This document shows positions 36,058-44,413 of a stretch of DNA of 64,000 nt, piece by piece (position 1 is the stretch's first letter; every line of letters begins with the position of its first letter). A program made the translations under genes and the position numbers. The notes under the pieces are model-generated. The model had not been told where the DNA came from. It searched no databases and worked only from the letters and a program-made list of their open reading frames with translations. The DNA is from Trujillonella humicola (GTDB taxonomy: Bacteria > Actinomycetota > Actinomycetes > Mycobacteriales > Geodermatophilaceae): the NCBI RefSeq assembly GCF_046233715.1, contig NZ_JBJNRJ010000009.1, forward strand, positions 1-64,000, read 5' to 3'.

Positions 36058-37227
36058 TCAGCTCAGCCGGCGGGCCCCCGGGGACGGCACGGCGAGGGAG
36101 GTCCGGGGCGCGCGGAACCCCTCGTCCCGGAACCGCCGGGTGATCACCTCGGTCACCCGGTCGACGGACCCCGCCTCGACCAGCACGATCGCGCTGCCGC
36201 CGAAGCCGCCGCCGACCATGCGGGCCCCGGCGGCGCCGGCACCGACGGCCGCCTCGACGCACGCGTCGAGCTCCGGCGTGGAGATCTGGAAGTCCTCGCG
36301 CAGCGAGGCGTGCCCGGCGGTGAGCACCGGGCCGACCGCGTGCGGGTCGCCGGCGCCGCGCAGCAGGTCGACGACCTCGAGCACGCGGGCGTCCTCGGTG
36401 ACCACGTGGCGGGCGCGGCGCAGCAGGACGGCGCCGTCGTCGGTGCCGTCGGCCAGCGGCGCCAGGGCCGCGACGCCGGGGACGTCGCGCAGCGCGGTGA
36501 CGCCGAGTCGCTCGGCGGCTCGTTCGCACTCCCGCCGGCGGTCGCCGTAGCCGCCGCCGGCGTGCGAGTGCGTCGTCCCCGTGTCGACGACGAGCAGGAC
36601 CAGCCCGGCCGCCTCGAGGTCGAGCGGAACCTGCTCGGTGCTGCGGTCGCGGGTGTCGAGGAACAGCGCGTGCCCGGCGGTGCACAGCAGCGAGGCCGAC
36701 TGGTCGAGGATGCCGGTGGGCGCGCCGACGAAGTCGTTCTCCGCCGACCGGGCGACGTCGACCAGGTCGGCGACGGCCAGCTCCGGGGCGGCCAGGTCGC
36801 GCAGGGCCAGTGCCACCGAGCACGACAGCGCCGCCGACGACGACAGCCCCATGCCCGCGGGCACGTCGCCGTCCACCAGCACGCTGAGCCCGCCGGGGAC
36901 CCGGTCGCGGAGCGCGTGCACCACGCCGGCAGGGTAGCCCGCCCAGCCGCCCGGGTTCCCCGGCGCGAGGTCGGCCAGCTCCAGCTCCACCCGCCGGTCC
37001 GGGTGCTGCGCGGACACGAGCGCGACCCGGCCGTCGGCGCGGCGGGCGACCGCTGCGCGGGTGGTCTGCGCCAGCGCCACCGGCAGCACGAAGCCCTCGT
37101 TGTAGTCGGTGTGCTCGCCGATGACGTTGACCCGCCCCGGAGCCGCCCAGACCCCCTCGGGTGCGGCGTCGAACGCGGTGGCGAAGGCGGCCCGGGCTGC
37201 CGCGGCGAGCTCGGCGTCGGCGGTCAC
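36058..37227 (-). CDS. galK: Galactokinase
   Basis: 389 aa, GTG start at 37227 overlapping the galT stop (GTGA). GHMP kinase that makes galactose-1-phosphate. The galactokinase signature GRVNVIGEHTDYNEGFVLP lies near 29-47, the ATP motif PAGMGLSSSAALSCSVA near 121 and GGGFGGSAIVL near 335. Leloir pathway partner of galT; no galE is nearby. The 148 bp to the convergent sulfite oxidase gene hold no clear terminator. Confidence 0.96.
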   Translation of the reverse strand: MTADAELAAAARAAFATAFDAAPEGVWAAPGRVNVIGEHTDYNEGFVLPVALAQTTRAAVARRADGRVALVSAQHPDRRVELELADLAPGNPGGWAGYPAGVVHALRDRVPGGLSVLVDGDVPAGMGLSSSAALSCSVALALRDLAAPELAVADLVDVARSAENDFVGAPTGILDQSASLLCTAGHALFLDTRDRSTEQVPLDLEAAGLVLLVVDTGTTHSHAGGGYGDRRRECERAAERLGVTALRDVPGVAALAPLADGTDDGAVLLRRARHVVTEDARVLEVVDLLRGAGDPHAVGPVLTAGHASLREDFQISTPELDACVEAAVGAGAAGARMVGGGFGGSAIVLVEAGSVDRVTEVITRRFRDEGFRAPRTSLAVPSPGARRLS

Positions 37228-38321
37228 CGGGGCACCGTCACGTCCCGCAGCTGCGCGGCGACGTCCTCGGGGTCGGTGTCGCTGATGAACGCCCCCATGC
37301 CGGACTCCGACCCGGCCAGGTACTTCAGCTTGCCGGGAGCGCGGCGGAAGCTGAACAGCTGCAGGTGCAGCCACCAGTCCTCGCGTCCGCGCCGCACGGG
37401 GGCCTGGTTCCACGCGGCGATGTAGTTCATCGGCTCGTCGAAGCGGTGCGCGAAGCGGCCGAGCGCGTCGCGCAGCAGCCGGGCGAGGGAGTCGCGCTCC
37501 TCGCCGGTCAGCGCGGGCAGGTCGGGCACCCGGCGGTGCGGGAACAGCTGCAGCTCGTACGGCCAGCGGGCGGCGGCGGGCACGAACGCCGTCCAGTGCT
37601 CGTCGGTCGCCACCACGCGGGGACCGCCGCGCTCGGCGGCGACGACGTCGGCGAACAGGTCGCCTCCGGTCGCCGCGCGGTGCCGCTCGACCGAGGCCAG
37701 CAGCCGCTGCACCCGCGCCGGGAGGTACGGGTAGCCGTAGACCTGCCCGTGCGGGTGGCCCAGGGTCACCCCGATCTCCTCGCCGTGGTTCTCGAACGGG
37801 AAGACGTACTCGATGCCGTCGACGACCGACAGGGCCTCGGTCCGGTCGGCCCACACGTCGACCAGCAGCCGCAGGCGCTCGGGGTCGAGGTCGGCCGGCG
37901 CACGGTCGTGGTCGCTGGTGAAGACGACGACCTCGCAGCGGCCGAACCCGGGTCGCCGGTCGGCATGGGGCGCGCCGGGGGCGGTCGGCGGCACGTCGGC
38001 GTGCACGGCGGTGGCCAGGGAGGGGAAGCGGTTCTCGAAGACGACGACCTGGTAGTCGGCCTCCGGCACCTCGGTCGGCGGGCGGCCGGGCCGGGTCGGG
38101 CACAGCGGGCACTCGTCGGCCGGCGGCAGGAACGTGCGCGACTGCCGGTGGGAGGCGAAGACGACCCATTCCCCGAGCAGCGCGTCCCAGCGCAGCTGCG
38201 AGTGGGTGCTCACCGGGGGCAGGTCGCGGGTGTCCTCGGCGTCGTGACCGGCCGGGGAGCCGTCGACGTCGTAGTAGACGATCTCCCGGCCGTCGGCCAG
38301 CCGACGACTCGTCCGGATCAC
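37224..38321 (-). CDS. galT: Galactose-1-phosphate uridylyltransferase
   Basis: 365 aa, GTG start. Exchanges UMP between UDP-glucose and galactose-1-phosphate. The HIT-type catalytic motif GHPHGQVYGYPYLP lies near 178-191; CPLCP near 71 belongs to the zinc site; NRFPSLA near 95 and PYELQLFPHRR near 253 are conserved. First gene of galTK; upstream are only tRNA genes. Confidence 0.96.
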   Translation of the reverse strand: MIRTSRRLADGREIVYYDVDGSPAGHDAEDTRDLPPVSTHSQLRWDALLGEWVVFASHRQSRTFLPPADECPLCPTRPGRPPTEVPEADYQVVVFENRFPSLATAVHADVPPTAPGAPHADRRPGFGRCEVVVFTSDHDRAPADLDPERLRLLVDVWADRTEALSVVDGIEYVFPFENHGEEIGVTLGHPHGQVYGYPYLPARVQRLLASVERHRAATGGDLFADVVAAERGGPRVVATDEHWTAFVPAAARWPYELQLFPHRRVPDLPALTGEERDSLARLLRDALGRFAHRFDEPMNYIAAWNQAPVRRGREDWWLHLQLFSFRRAPGKLKYLAGSESGMGAFISDTDPEDVAAQLRDVTVPR

Positions 38322-38430
38322 GGCGGTACCCGCCCTCCTGCTGCCCCGGCGGGGCGGCGCCGTGGGACGACGCTAGTCCGGCGGTCCGGCGGTCGCCCGT
38401 GCAGGTCCGGCCGGCGCGGACCCGCAACGG

Positions 38431-38463
38431 CGAGAGCCCCCGGCCGGTGACCGGGGGCTCTCG
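38431..38463 (-). terminator. tRNA-Glu terminator, copy 1
   Basis: Perfect 13-bp inverted repeat CGAGAGCCCCCGG/CCGGGGGCTCTCG with a 7-base loop, directly 3' of the distal tRNA-Glu. Almost identical to the hairpin at 38610-38642. Confidence 0.8.
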
Positions 38464-38469
38464 CGCGCG

Positions 38470-38542
38470 TAGCCCCGAAGGGATTCGAACCCTCGCTACC
38501 GCCGTGAGAGGGCGGCGTCCTGGGCCGCTAGACGACGGGGCC
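38470..38542 (-). tRNA. tRNA-Glu (CTC), copy 1
   Basis: 73 nt. Acceptor GGCCCCG pairs with CGGGGCT (G1-U72 wobble) plus discriminator A. Anticodon stem CCGCC/GGCGG encloses loop CTCTCAC, anticodon CTC. T arm has GGTTCGAAT. No encoded CCA. Identical to the copy at 38649. Confidence 0.95.
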
Positions 38543-38609
38543 GTGCACACCCATGCTGCCACGCCCCGCAGCGGCACCGGCAGCCGGGTCCCCCTCCCCC
38601 GGGAAACGG

Positions 38610-38642
38610 CGAGAGCCCCCGGTCGGTGACCGGGGGCTCTCG
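38610..38642 (-). terminator. tRNA-Glu terminator, copy 2
   Basis: Perfect 15-bp inverted repeat (38610-38624 and 38628-38642; CGAGAGCCCCCGGTC and its complement) directly 3' of the second tRNA-Glu. Confidence 0.8.
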
Positions 38643-38648
38643 CGTGCG

Positions 38649-38721
38649 TAGCCCCGAAGGGATTCGAACCCTCGCTACCGCCGTGAGAGGGCGGCGTCCT
38701 GGGCCGCTAGACGACGGGGCC
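38649..38721 (-). tRNA. tRNA-Glu (CTC), copy 2
   Basis: 73 nt, identical in sequence to copy 1 and offset by exactly 179 bases with its own terminator, showing a tandem duplication of the tRNA-terminator unit. Confidence 0.95.
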
Positions 38722-38766
38722 GTGCGGTGGTGCCGAGAGCGTCTCCGCCGGAGCGGACCGCTCTCG

Positions 38767-38838
38767 CTGGGGTACCAGGACTCGAACCTAGACTAACGGA
38801 ACCAGAAACCGTCGGGCTGCCAATTACCCCATACCCCA
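38767..38838 (-). tRNA. tRNA-Gln (CTG)
   Basis: 72 nt. Acceptor TGGGGTA pairs with TACCCCA plus discriminator G; D arm contains GGTAATTGGC; anticodon loop TTCTGGT gives CTG; T arm AGGTTCGAGTCCT. The last anticodon-stem pair looks like T-T. Lies 45 bp from tRNA-Glu copy 2, on the same strand and downstream of gltX. Confidence 0.93.
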
Positions 38839-38907
38839 AGGGTCGTGCACGCCTCGCGGCGCGGGGACAACCATACCCGACGCCCCGAGGGGGCCGGCGC
38901 ACCCCCC

Positions 38908-40236
38908 TCAGCGAGGCGCGGCGGCCGCCCACGGCCGGAGGTCCTGCGCCGCGGTGCGGGTCCCGGGTGGCCGCCTCGCCGCCGACCGGCGCACCAGCAG
39001 CACGAACGCGGCCATCGCCAGGACGTCGAGGACCACGATCAGCAGGCCGGCCCAGCCGGTCACCGTGGCATCGGTCTCCACCCCCTCGCCCAGGGCTCCG
39101 GCGAGGACGAACACCAGCACGTTGTTGACGGCGTGCAGCACGATCGCCGCCTCCAGGCCCCCGGTCAGCCAGACCACTGCCGAGGCGGCGAGTCCGAAGG
39201 CGAACCGGTCGAGGAACAGCAGGAAGTCCCCGGGCACGTGCGCCACGGAGAACAGCGTCGCGGTGATCACGGCGGCCACCAGCGCGCCGGCCCGTTCCCG
39301 CCCGACCCACGCCGCGATCGCCTGGCTGAGGTACCCGCGGAAGACGTACTCCTCCGCCGCCGACTGCAGTGGCGTGGTCAGGACGACGACGAGCAGCAGC
39401 CCGGCGAACGAGCGGGTGGGCCCGGCGACCGCGAGGCCGTCGTCCAGCGCCAGACCGAGCGCGACCTGCACGCCGATGCCCACCCCGAGCGTCGCCAGCG
39501 CCAGCGGCACGTAGCGGCGCACCAGGTCCCAGCGCAGCCGGCCGAGCACCGAGGACGACGAGCCGATCCGCATCGAGTGGGCGGCCACCCACGCCAGCCA
39601 CACCACGGGGATCGCCACGGCCAGGCTGACGTTGGTGACCAGCAGCACCCACGGGTCGGCGAGGTCGGCGAACTCCAGGTCGACGGTGCTGCGGGTGACC
39701 AGGCCGACCGCCCCGACGAGGACGACCGCGACGGCGACGACGGCGTAGACCACGGCGAAGAGGAGCAGCCCGAGCAGCGGGCGCCACCAGCGCCAGGTCC
39801 GTGTGCGCATCATCTGCAGGAACGACGTCGGCACGTCGTGCGGGAGCGGCGGGGGCAGCGCCCAGGGTGGCGGCCCCCACCCGGGATGCCCCCAGGGAGG
39901 CGGCCCGCCGCCGGGCTGCCAGGCCGGCGGCCCCCCGCCCTGCGGCCCCCAGGCCGGCGGCCCCCCGCCCTGCGGCCCCCAGGCCGGCGGGGCGCCTCCG
40001 GGCGGTGGCCCGCCGGGTGGGGGCCCGGGGAGGTGGGTGTGCGGCCCGGGGGGCATGGGCACGGGCCCCAGCGGCCAGGGGACCGGCCCGGCGGCGCCGT
40101 GCGGCAGCGGCGGGTGCAGGCCGGGCAGGGCACCGGGCACCCGCGGCGGCGCCCCGTAGGGCGCCGTGGGAGGCGGCCCGGTGTAGGGCGCGCCGTCGTC
40201 CGCCTCGCCGTCCACCGGCCCACCGGCCCACGTCAT
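38908..40236 (-). CDS. CPBP family intramembrane metalloprotease with proline-rich N-terminus
   Basis: 442 aa, ATG start. Residues 1-140 are a disordered Pro/Gly/Trp region containing repeats of WGPQGGGPPA; residues 150-430 hold about eight membrane segments. CPBP (Rce1/CAAX-protease-like) motifs: AAEEYVFRGYL near 288, FSVAHVPGDF near 325 and HAVNNVLVF near 370, giving the Glu-Glu, His and His/Asn active-site residues. Bacterial members act in peptide maturation, immunity or stress, so the substrate here is unknown. Starts 9 bp after gltX, likely co-transcribed. Confidence 0.85.
   Translation of the reverse strand: MTWAGGPVDGEADDGAPYTGPPPTAPYGAPPRVPGALPGLHPPLPHGAAGPVPWPLGPVPMPPGPHTHLPGPPPGGPPPGGAPPAWGPQGGGPPAWGPQGGGPPAWQPGGGPPPWGHPGWGPPPWALPPPLPHDVPTSFLQMMRTRTWRWWRPLLGLLLFAVVYAVVAVAVVLVGAVGLVTRSTVDLEFADLADPWVLLVTNVSLAVAIPVVWLAWVAAHSMRIGSSSSVLGRLRWDLVRRYVPLALATLGVGIGVQVALGLALDDGLAVAGPTRSFAGLLLVVVLTTPLQSAAEEYVFRGYLSQAIAAWVGRERAGALVAAVITATLFSVAHVPGDFLLFLDRFAFGLAASAVVWLTGGLEAAIVLHAVNNVLVFVLAGALGEGVETDATVTGWAGLLIVVLDVLAMAAFVLLVRRSAARRPPGTRTAAQDLRPWAAAAPR
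39908..39992 (-). repeat. 30-bp tandem repeat coding WGPQGGGPPA
   Basis: CAGGCCGGCGGCCCCCCGCC plus CTGCGGCCCC recurs almost exactly about two and a half times in the N-terminal part of the CPBP gene; related shorter Pro/Gly units flank it. Confidence 0.8.
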
Positions 40237-40245
40237 GCCGCCACC

Positions 40246-41718
40246 TCAGCCCGTGGCGGCCCGGGCCGTGGCCAGCCGGGCGAGCGTGCGGTCGCGCCCC
40301 AGCAGCTCGATCGACTCGTACAGCGGCGGGGAGACCGTCCGGCCGCTGACGGCGACCCGGACCGGCCCGAACGCCTGGCGTGGCTTGCGCCCCAGCCCGT
40401 CGACCAGCGCGGCCTTCAGCGCGCCCTCGATGGCCGCGGTCGACCAGTCGCCGAGGTCGGCGAGCGCCGAGGTGGCCGCGTCGAGCACCTCGGCGGCGTC
40501 GGCGCCGGCCAGCTGCTTGGCGGCCGCGGCCGGGTCGATCTCGACGTCGTCGGTGAAGAGGAACGCGAGCAGCCCGACCGCGTCGGAGAGCACGACCATG
40601 CGCTCCTGGGCCAGGGGCGCGATCGCCCGCAGCACCCGGTCCTGCTCGGCGGTGGGCGGATCGGCGACCAGCCCCGCCGCGGCGAGGAACGGCCGGACCC
40701 GGTCGAGGAACTCCTCGGCCGGCAGCGCGCGCAGGTGGGTGGCGTTGATCGCCTCGGCCTTCTTGAGGTCGAACCGAGCCGGGTTGGCACTGACCCGGGT
40801 GACGTCGAAGGCCTCGACCATCTCCGCGGTGGAGAAGACGTCGCGGTCGTCGGCGATCGCCCAGCCCAGCAGCGCGAGGTAGTTGGCGAACCCCTCGGGC
40901 AGGAAACCGCGTTCGCGGTAGACGTCGACGTTGGACTGCGGATCGCGCTTGGAGAGCTTCCTGCTCCCCTCACCGGTGACGTAGGGCAGGTGCCCGAACC
41001 GGGGGGTGCCCTGCGCGACGCCGATGTCGGTGAGCGCCCGGTACAGGGCTATCTGGCGGGGGGTGGAGGGCAGCAGGTCCTCGCCGCGCAGCACGTCGGT
41101 GATCTGCATGAGGGCGTCGTCGACCGGGTTGACGAACGGGTACAGCGGCGCCCCGTTGCCGCGGACGAGCACGAAGTCCGGCACGGACCCGGCGGCGAAG
41201 CGCACCTCGCCGCGGACCAGGTCGGTCCAGGTGAGGTCCTCGTCGGGCATCCGCAGCCGCAGCACCGGCGAGCGGCCCTCGTCGCGGAAGGCCTGCTTCT
41301 GGGCGTCGGTGAGGAACCGGTCGGCGTTGTCGTAGCCGAGCTTGGGGTCCTGGCCCGCGGCCAGGCGGCGGGCGTCGACCTCCTCGTTGGTGGAGAAGGA
41401 CTCGTAGGCGTGCCCTGCGGCCAGCAGCTCCGCCGCGACCTCGCGGTAGACGTCGGACCGCTCCGACTGCCGGTAGGGCCCGTGCGGCCCGCCGACCTCC
41501 GGGCCCTCGTCCCAGTCCAGCCCCAGCCAGCGCAGGCAGTCCAGCAGGTGGCGGTAGGACTCCTCGGAGTCCCGGGCGGCGTCGGTGTCCTCGATGCGGA
41601 ACACGAACGTGCCACCGGTGTGCCGGGCGTGCGCCCAGTTGAACAGCGCGGTCCGCAGCAGGCCGACGTGCACCGTGCCCGTCGGCGACGGGCAGAAACG
41701 GGTGCGCACGCCCGTCAC
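40246..41718 (-). CDS. gltX: Glutamyl-tRNA synthetase
   Basis: 490 aa, GTG start overlapping the FAH gene stop (GTGA). Class I aminoacyl-tRNA synthetase. The HIGH motif appears as HVGL in CPSPTGTVHVGLLRTALFNW (9-28), RIEDTD near 42 and the KMSKS-type loop SRKLSKRD near 252. In actinobacteria this enzyme is usually non-discriminating and charges tRNA-Gln with Glu for GatCAB. Fittingly, tRNA-Glu and tRNA-Gln genes lie just downstream on the same strand. Confidence 0.97.
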   Translation of the reverse strand: MTGVRTRFCPSPTGTVHVGLLRTALFNWAHARHTGGTFVFRIEDTDAARDSEESYRHLLDCLRWLGLDWDEGPEVGGPHGPYRQSERSDVYREVAAELLAAGHAYESFSTNEEVDARRLAAGQDPKLGYDNADRFLTDAQKQAFRDEGRSPVLRLRMPDEDLTWTDLVRGEVRFAAGSVPDFVLVRGNGAPLYPFVNPVDDALMQITDVLRGEDLLPSTPRQIALYRALTDIGVAQGTPRFGHLPYVTGEGSRKLSKRDPQSNVDVYRERGFLPEGFANYLALLGWAIADDRDVFSTAEMVEAFDVTRVSANPARFDLKKAEAINATHLRALPAEEFLDRVRPFLAAAGLVADPPTAEQDRVLRAIAPLAQERMVVLSDAVGLLAFLFTDDVEIDPAAAAKQLAGADAAEVLDAATSALADLGDWSTAAIEGALKAALVDGLGRKPRQAFGPVRVAVSGRTVSPPLYESIELLGRDRTLARLATARAATG

Positions 41719-42527
41719 CGGGCGCCGCCGGCGGTGGAGACGGTGTCGGCCCCGGACACGGTGCTGGCCAGCGTGCCCAGCCCCTCGATGGACACCTCGA
41801 CGCGCTGGCCCGGGGCGATCGGACCCACCCCCGAGGGGGTCCCGGTGAGGACGACGTCGCCGGGCAGCAGCGTCATCACGCGGGAGATGTAGGAGACCAG
41901 CGTCGGCACATCGAACAGCAGCTGGCTGGTGCGGCCCTGCTGGCGCAGCTCGCCGTCGACGGTGCACGTGACCTCGAGGTCGGCGGGGTCCTTGCCGATG
42001 CCGGGCAGGTCGGTCTCGATCCACGGGCCCAGCGGGCAGAACGAGTCGAAGCCCTTGGCCCGGGTCCACTGGCCGTCGCTGCGCTGCATGTCCCGCTCGG
42101 TCACGTCGTTGCCGATCGTGTAGCCGAAGATGCTGGCCGGCACCTGCTCCGGGCTCACGTTGCGGGCACCGCGCGCGCCGATCACGACGGCGAGCTCGGC
42201 CTCGTGGTGGACGTTGGCGCTGCCCGGCGGGATGCGGATGGCGTCGCCCGGGCCGATCACCGAGGTCGAGGGCTTGAGGAACAGCAAGGGCTCCTTCGGC
42301 GCGTCGCCGGTCCTCATCTCCGCCACGTGCGCGGCGTAGTTCTTGCCGACGCAGACCACCTTGCTCGGCAGGATCGGCGAGAGCAGCCGGATGTCGGCCT
42401 GCGGGAACCGCTGCCCGGTGAAGGAGATGGAGCCGAACGGGTGACCCTCGATCTGGGCGACCTGGCCGTCCCCGTCGAGGACGCCGAAGGACATGCCCGA
42501 GGGCGAGGCGAAACGGACGATGCGCAC
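41715..42527 (-). CDS. Fumarylacetoacetate hydrolase family protein
   Basis: 270 aa, ATG start. FAH fold with an N-terminal DUF2437-like part (about 1-60). KVVCVGKNYAAHVAEM near 56, LFLKPSTSVIGPGD near 83, metal ligands in VHHEAELAVVIG near 103 and GYTIGNDVTERDMQ near 133; GDVVLTGTPSGVG near 231 is the usual C-terminal motif. Likely a Mg-dependent C-C or keto-acid hydrolase/isomerase; the substrate is not known. Conserved before gltX in actinobacteria. Confidence 0.9.
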   Translation of the reverse strand: MRIVRFASPSGMSFGVLDGDGQVAQIEGHPFGSISFTGQRFPQADIRLLSPILPSKVVCVGKNYAAHVAEMRTGDAPKEPLLFLKPSTSVIGPGDAIRIPPGSANVHHEAELAVVIGARGARNVSPEQVPASIFGYTIGNDVTERDMQRSDGQWTRAKGFDSFCPLGPWIETDLPGIGKDPADLEVTCTVDGELRQQGRTSQLLFDVPTLVSYISRVMTLLPGDVVLTGTPSGVGPIAPGQRVEVSIEGLGTLASTVSGADTVSTAGGAR

Positions 42528-42590
42528 ACGTCGAGGCTACTGACCCTCTCCGCCGGGCCGCGCCGGCGGCGGACCCCTACGGTCGGGTGC

Positions 42591-42974
42591 ATGGCCTGCC
42601 GCCTGTCCGAGATCGTCGTCGACTCGCGCGACCCCGAGGCCCTCGCGGCCTGGTGGGCGCGGGTGCTCGGCTACCGCGTCCTGTCGCGGGACGACGACGG
42701 CGCGGTGGAGATCGGCCCCGAGGCCGGCTTCGGCGGGCCGGCGCCCACGCTGGTGTTCGCGCCGGTGGCCGATCCGGTGGCGGCCAGGCCGCGCCTGCAC
42801 CTGGACGTGAACCCGACCGACCGCGACCAGGAAGAGGAGCTGCAGCGGCTCCTGGCACTGGGCGCCACGCCCACCGACGTCGGGCAGACCGGGGAGGAGA
42901 GCTGGCACGTGCTCGCCGACCCGGAGGGCAACGCCTTCTGCCTGCTCCGCACACGACTGGAGGAGAGACCGTGA
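42591..42974 (+). CDS. VOC/glyoxalase-like domain protein
   Basis: 127 aa, ATG start. Single vicinal-oxygen-chelate unit: LSEIVVDSRDPEALAAWWARVLGYRV (5-30) and LHLDVNPTDRDQEEELQRLLALGA near 73-96, ending in WHVLADPEGNAFCLL. This is the Glyoxalase_6 style common in actinobacteria, generally of unknown substrate. A longer frame from 42204 has no support. Overlaps the next gene by 4 bp. Confidence 0.85.
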   Translation: MACRLSEIVVDSRDPEALAAWWARVLGYRVLSRDDDGAVEIGPEAGFGGPAPTLVFAPVADPVAARPRLHLDVNPTDRDQEEELQRLLALGATPTDVGQTGEESWHVLADPEGNAFCLLRTRLEERP

Positions 42975-43300
42975 TCGTCATCGTCGTGAAGTTCCCCGTC
43001 CGCCCCGAGCGCATCGAGGAGTGGACGTCGCTGGCCCGCGACTACGCGACGGCCGTGAACGCCGAGGAGGGCAGCGTCTTCTTCGAGTGGTCGCGCAGTC
43101 TGGAGGACCCGGACACCTTCGTCTGCATCGAGGGCTTCCGGGACGCCGACGCGGGCGGGTCGCACGTGGGCACCGACCACTTCAAGCGGTTCGTCGACGT
43201 CGCCCCGGACCTGGTCAGCGCCCAGCCGCAGATCATCTACATCGACGCGCCCGACGTCAGCGGGTTCGGCCCGATGGGTGAGATCCAGCCCCGCGGCTGA
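42971..43300 (+). CDS. Antibiotic biosynthesis monooxygenase (ABM) domain protein
   Basis: 109 aa, GTG start overlapping the VOC stop (GTGA) behind AGGAGAG. Single dimeric alpha-beta barrel ABM domain: VKFPVRPERIEEWTSLA near 6, GSVFFEWSRSLEDPDTFVCIE near 36-56 and FKRFVDVAPDLV near 74. YgiN-like quinol monooxygenases share this pattern; the true substrate is unknown. In a two-gene operon with the VOC protein. Confidence 0.87.
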   Translation: MIVIVVKFPVRPERIEEWTSLARDYATAVNAEEGSVFFEWSRSLEDPDTFVCIEGFRDADAGGSHVGTDHFKRFVDVAPDLVSAQPQIIYIDAPDVSGFGPMGEIQPRG

Positions 43301-43323
43301 TTCCTCCGGGCCGGCCCTGGACA

Positions 43324-43370
43324 TCGTGCGCGGAGGTGCAGCCAGAGGGGACCGCGCTGCACCTCAGCGC
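43324..43370. repeat. Palindrome A flanking the DUF559 gene (3' side)
   Basis: GAGGTGCAG (43333-43341) and CTGCACCTC (43357-43365) are exact inverted complements; extended arms match at 12 of 14. The right arm overlaps the DUF559 stop codon. Its start TCGTGCGCGGAGGTGCAG matches palindrome B (44348-44365) at 16 of 18 positions. Confidence 0.8.
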
Positions 43371-44338
43371 CCGCTGTCGAGGCCCAGGAGCCGGCGCCGG
43401 GCTCGGTACACCGCGAGGACGTCGCGCCGGCACGCCGTCGGCTCGGCCGTGAGCCGGCGGAAGCCGTAGCGGAGGGTCTGCCAGCCCGTGGTCGCTACGA
43501 GGGAGTCGCGGCGGATGTCGTCCTCGCGCTGCCTGCGCGATCCGTGCCAGGCGGCGCCGTCGAGTTCGACGGCGAGCATCGCGTCCTCGTAGGCGACGTC
43601 GAGGACGAACGTCTCGCCGCCGACCCGGATAGGGCGCTGCTGCACGAACGGCGGCATGCCGGGGGTGCGCAGGACCTCGAGGACGCCCCAGATCTCCAGC
43701 TCGCTGCGGCACCCGTCGGCGAGCAGGCCGACCACGGTCGCCAGCTCCGCCCGGCCTCGCAGCCGGGTGCTGCGCCCCAGCTCGAACGCCAGGTCCGCCG
43801 GCCGGCACATCCGGTTCCGGACGGCGGTGATGGCCGCCGCGCGCACGTCGCTGCGCGGCGGCGGCCCCGGTGCACCCCAGGCGTCCACCACCGCGCGCTC
43901 GACCGAGGTCACCGGCAGTCCCTCGACCCGGTGTCGATCCGCGTACGCCAGGGAGTTGCGGTGCAGCACCACACCGGCCGACCCGCGGGCGCTGCGGCAG
44001 TCCTCGACCGTGACGTGCACCGGCCCGGCGGGCGGTGGGAGGAGCCCCCAGAGCGCGAGCGCCGTGCCGTGGCTCGCGGCACCGCCCCGCCCGGACAGCG
44101 CCGCGGCCACCCGGACCCGCCACCGGCCTGCCGCCGCGGGCGTGGCCAGGACCCCCGGCTGCAGTCGCACCAGCCTGCCGCCCGTCACCCAGCTCGACAG
44201 CGTCCGGGCGCTGATCCGCTCGAGCAGCTGCGCCCGGGTCGCCCACCCGGCCGGTCCGACGACGGCGTCCACGTCCACCCGACGGACCTTCGTGGTACCG
44301 GTCCACTTCGGGGAGGCATCGCCACGATCTGTGGACAC
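43364..44338 (-). CDS. DUF559 domain protein with AbiEi-like N-terminus
   Basis: 324 aa, GTG start. N-terminal part (about 20-60: VGPAGWATRAQLLERISARTLSSWVTGGRLVRLQPGV) resembles the winged-helix of AbiEi-type antitoxins; the C-terminal part (about 230-315) is a DUF559/Vsr-like nuclease fold with VLDVAYEDAMLAVELDGAAWHG, whose Asp and Glu-x-Asp could bind metal, then RQREDDIRRDSLVATTGWQTLRYG. Such fusions are common in actinobacteria and uncharacterised; a nuclease or defence role is inference. It is bracketed by two related palindromes and interrupts otherwise conserved biosynthetic genes. Confidence 0.78.
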   Translation of the reverse strand: MSTDRGDASPKWTGTTKVRRVDVDAVVGPAGWATRAQLLERISARTLSSWVTGGRLVRLQPGVLATPAAAGRWRVRVAAALSGRGGAASHGTALALWGLLPPPAGPVHVTVEDCRSARGSAGVVLHRNSLAYADRHRVEGLPVTSVERAVVDAWGAPGPPPRSDVRAAAITAVRNRMCRPADLAFELGRSTRLRGRAELATVVGLLADGCRSELEIWGVLEVLRTPGMPPFVQQRPIRVGGETFVLDVAYEDAMLAVELDGAAWHGSRRQREDDIRRDSLVATTGWQTLRYGFRRLTAEPTACRRDVLAVYRARRRLLGLDSGR

Positions 44339-44339
44339 G

Positions 44340-44406
44340 ACCCGACGTCGTGCGCGCGGGTGCAGGGATCAGCGGTCGAACCGCACCTGCGCGCACGGTG
44401 TCGGGT
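44340..44406. repeat. Palindrome B flanking the DUF559 gene (5' side)
   Basis: Long imperfect inverted repeat: ACCCGACGTCGTGCGCGCGG (from 44340) against its complement at 44381-44406, with about 22 matching pairs and a 14-base loop. It lies between the cimA stop and the DUF559 start, and shares its core with palindrome A. Confidence 0.8.
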
Positions 44407-44413
44407 ACTCCGG

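Noticed and set aside
38470..38721. tRNA-Glu pair as an integration (att) site
   Set aside because: The second copy is a full tRNA with terminator rather than a partial 3' end, and no integrase or foreign genes lie between.
42204..42590. Longer N-terminus for the VOC protein
   Set aside because: It would overlap the FAH gene and its start region; the sequence is low-complexity and the VOC domain begins at 42591.
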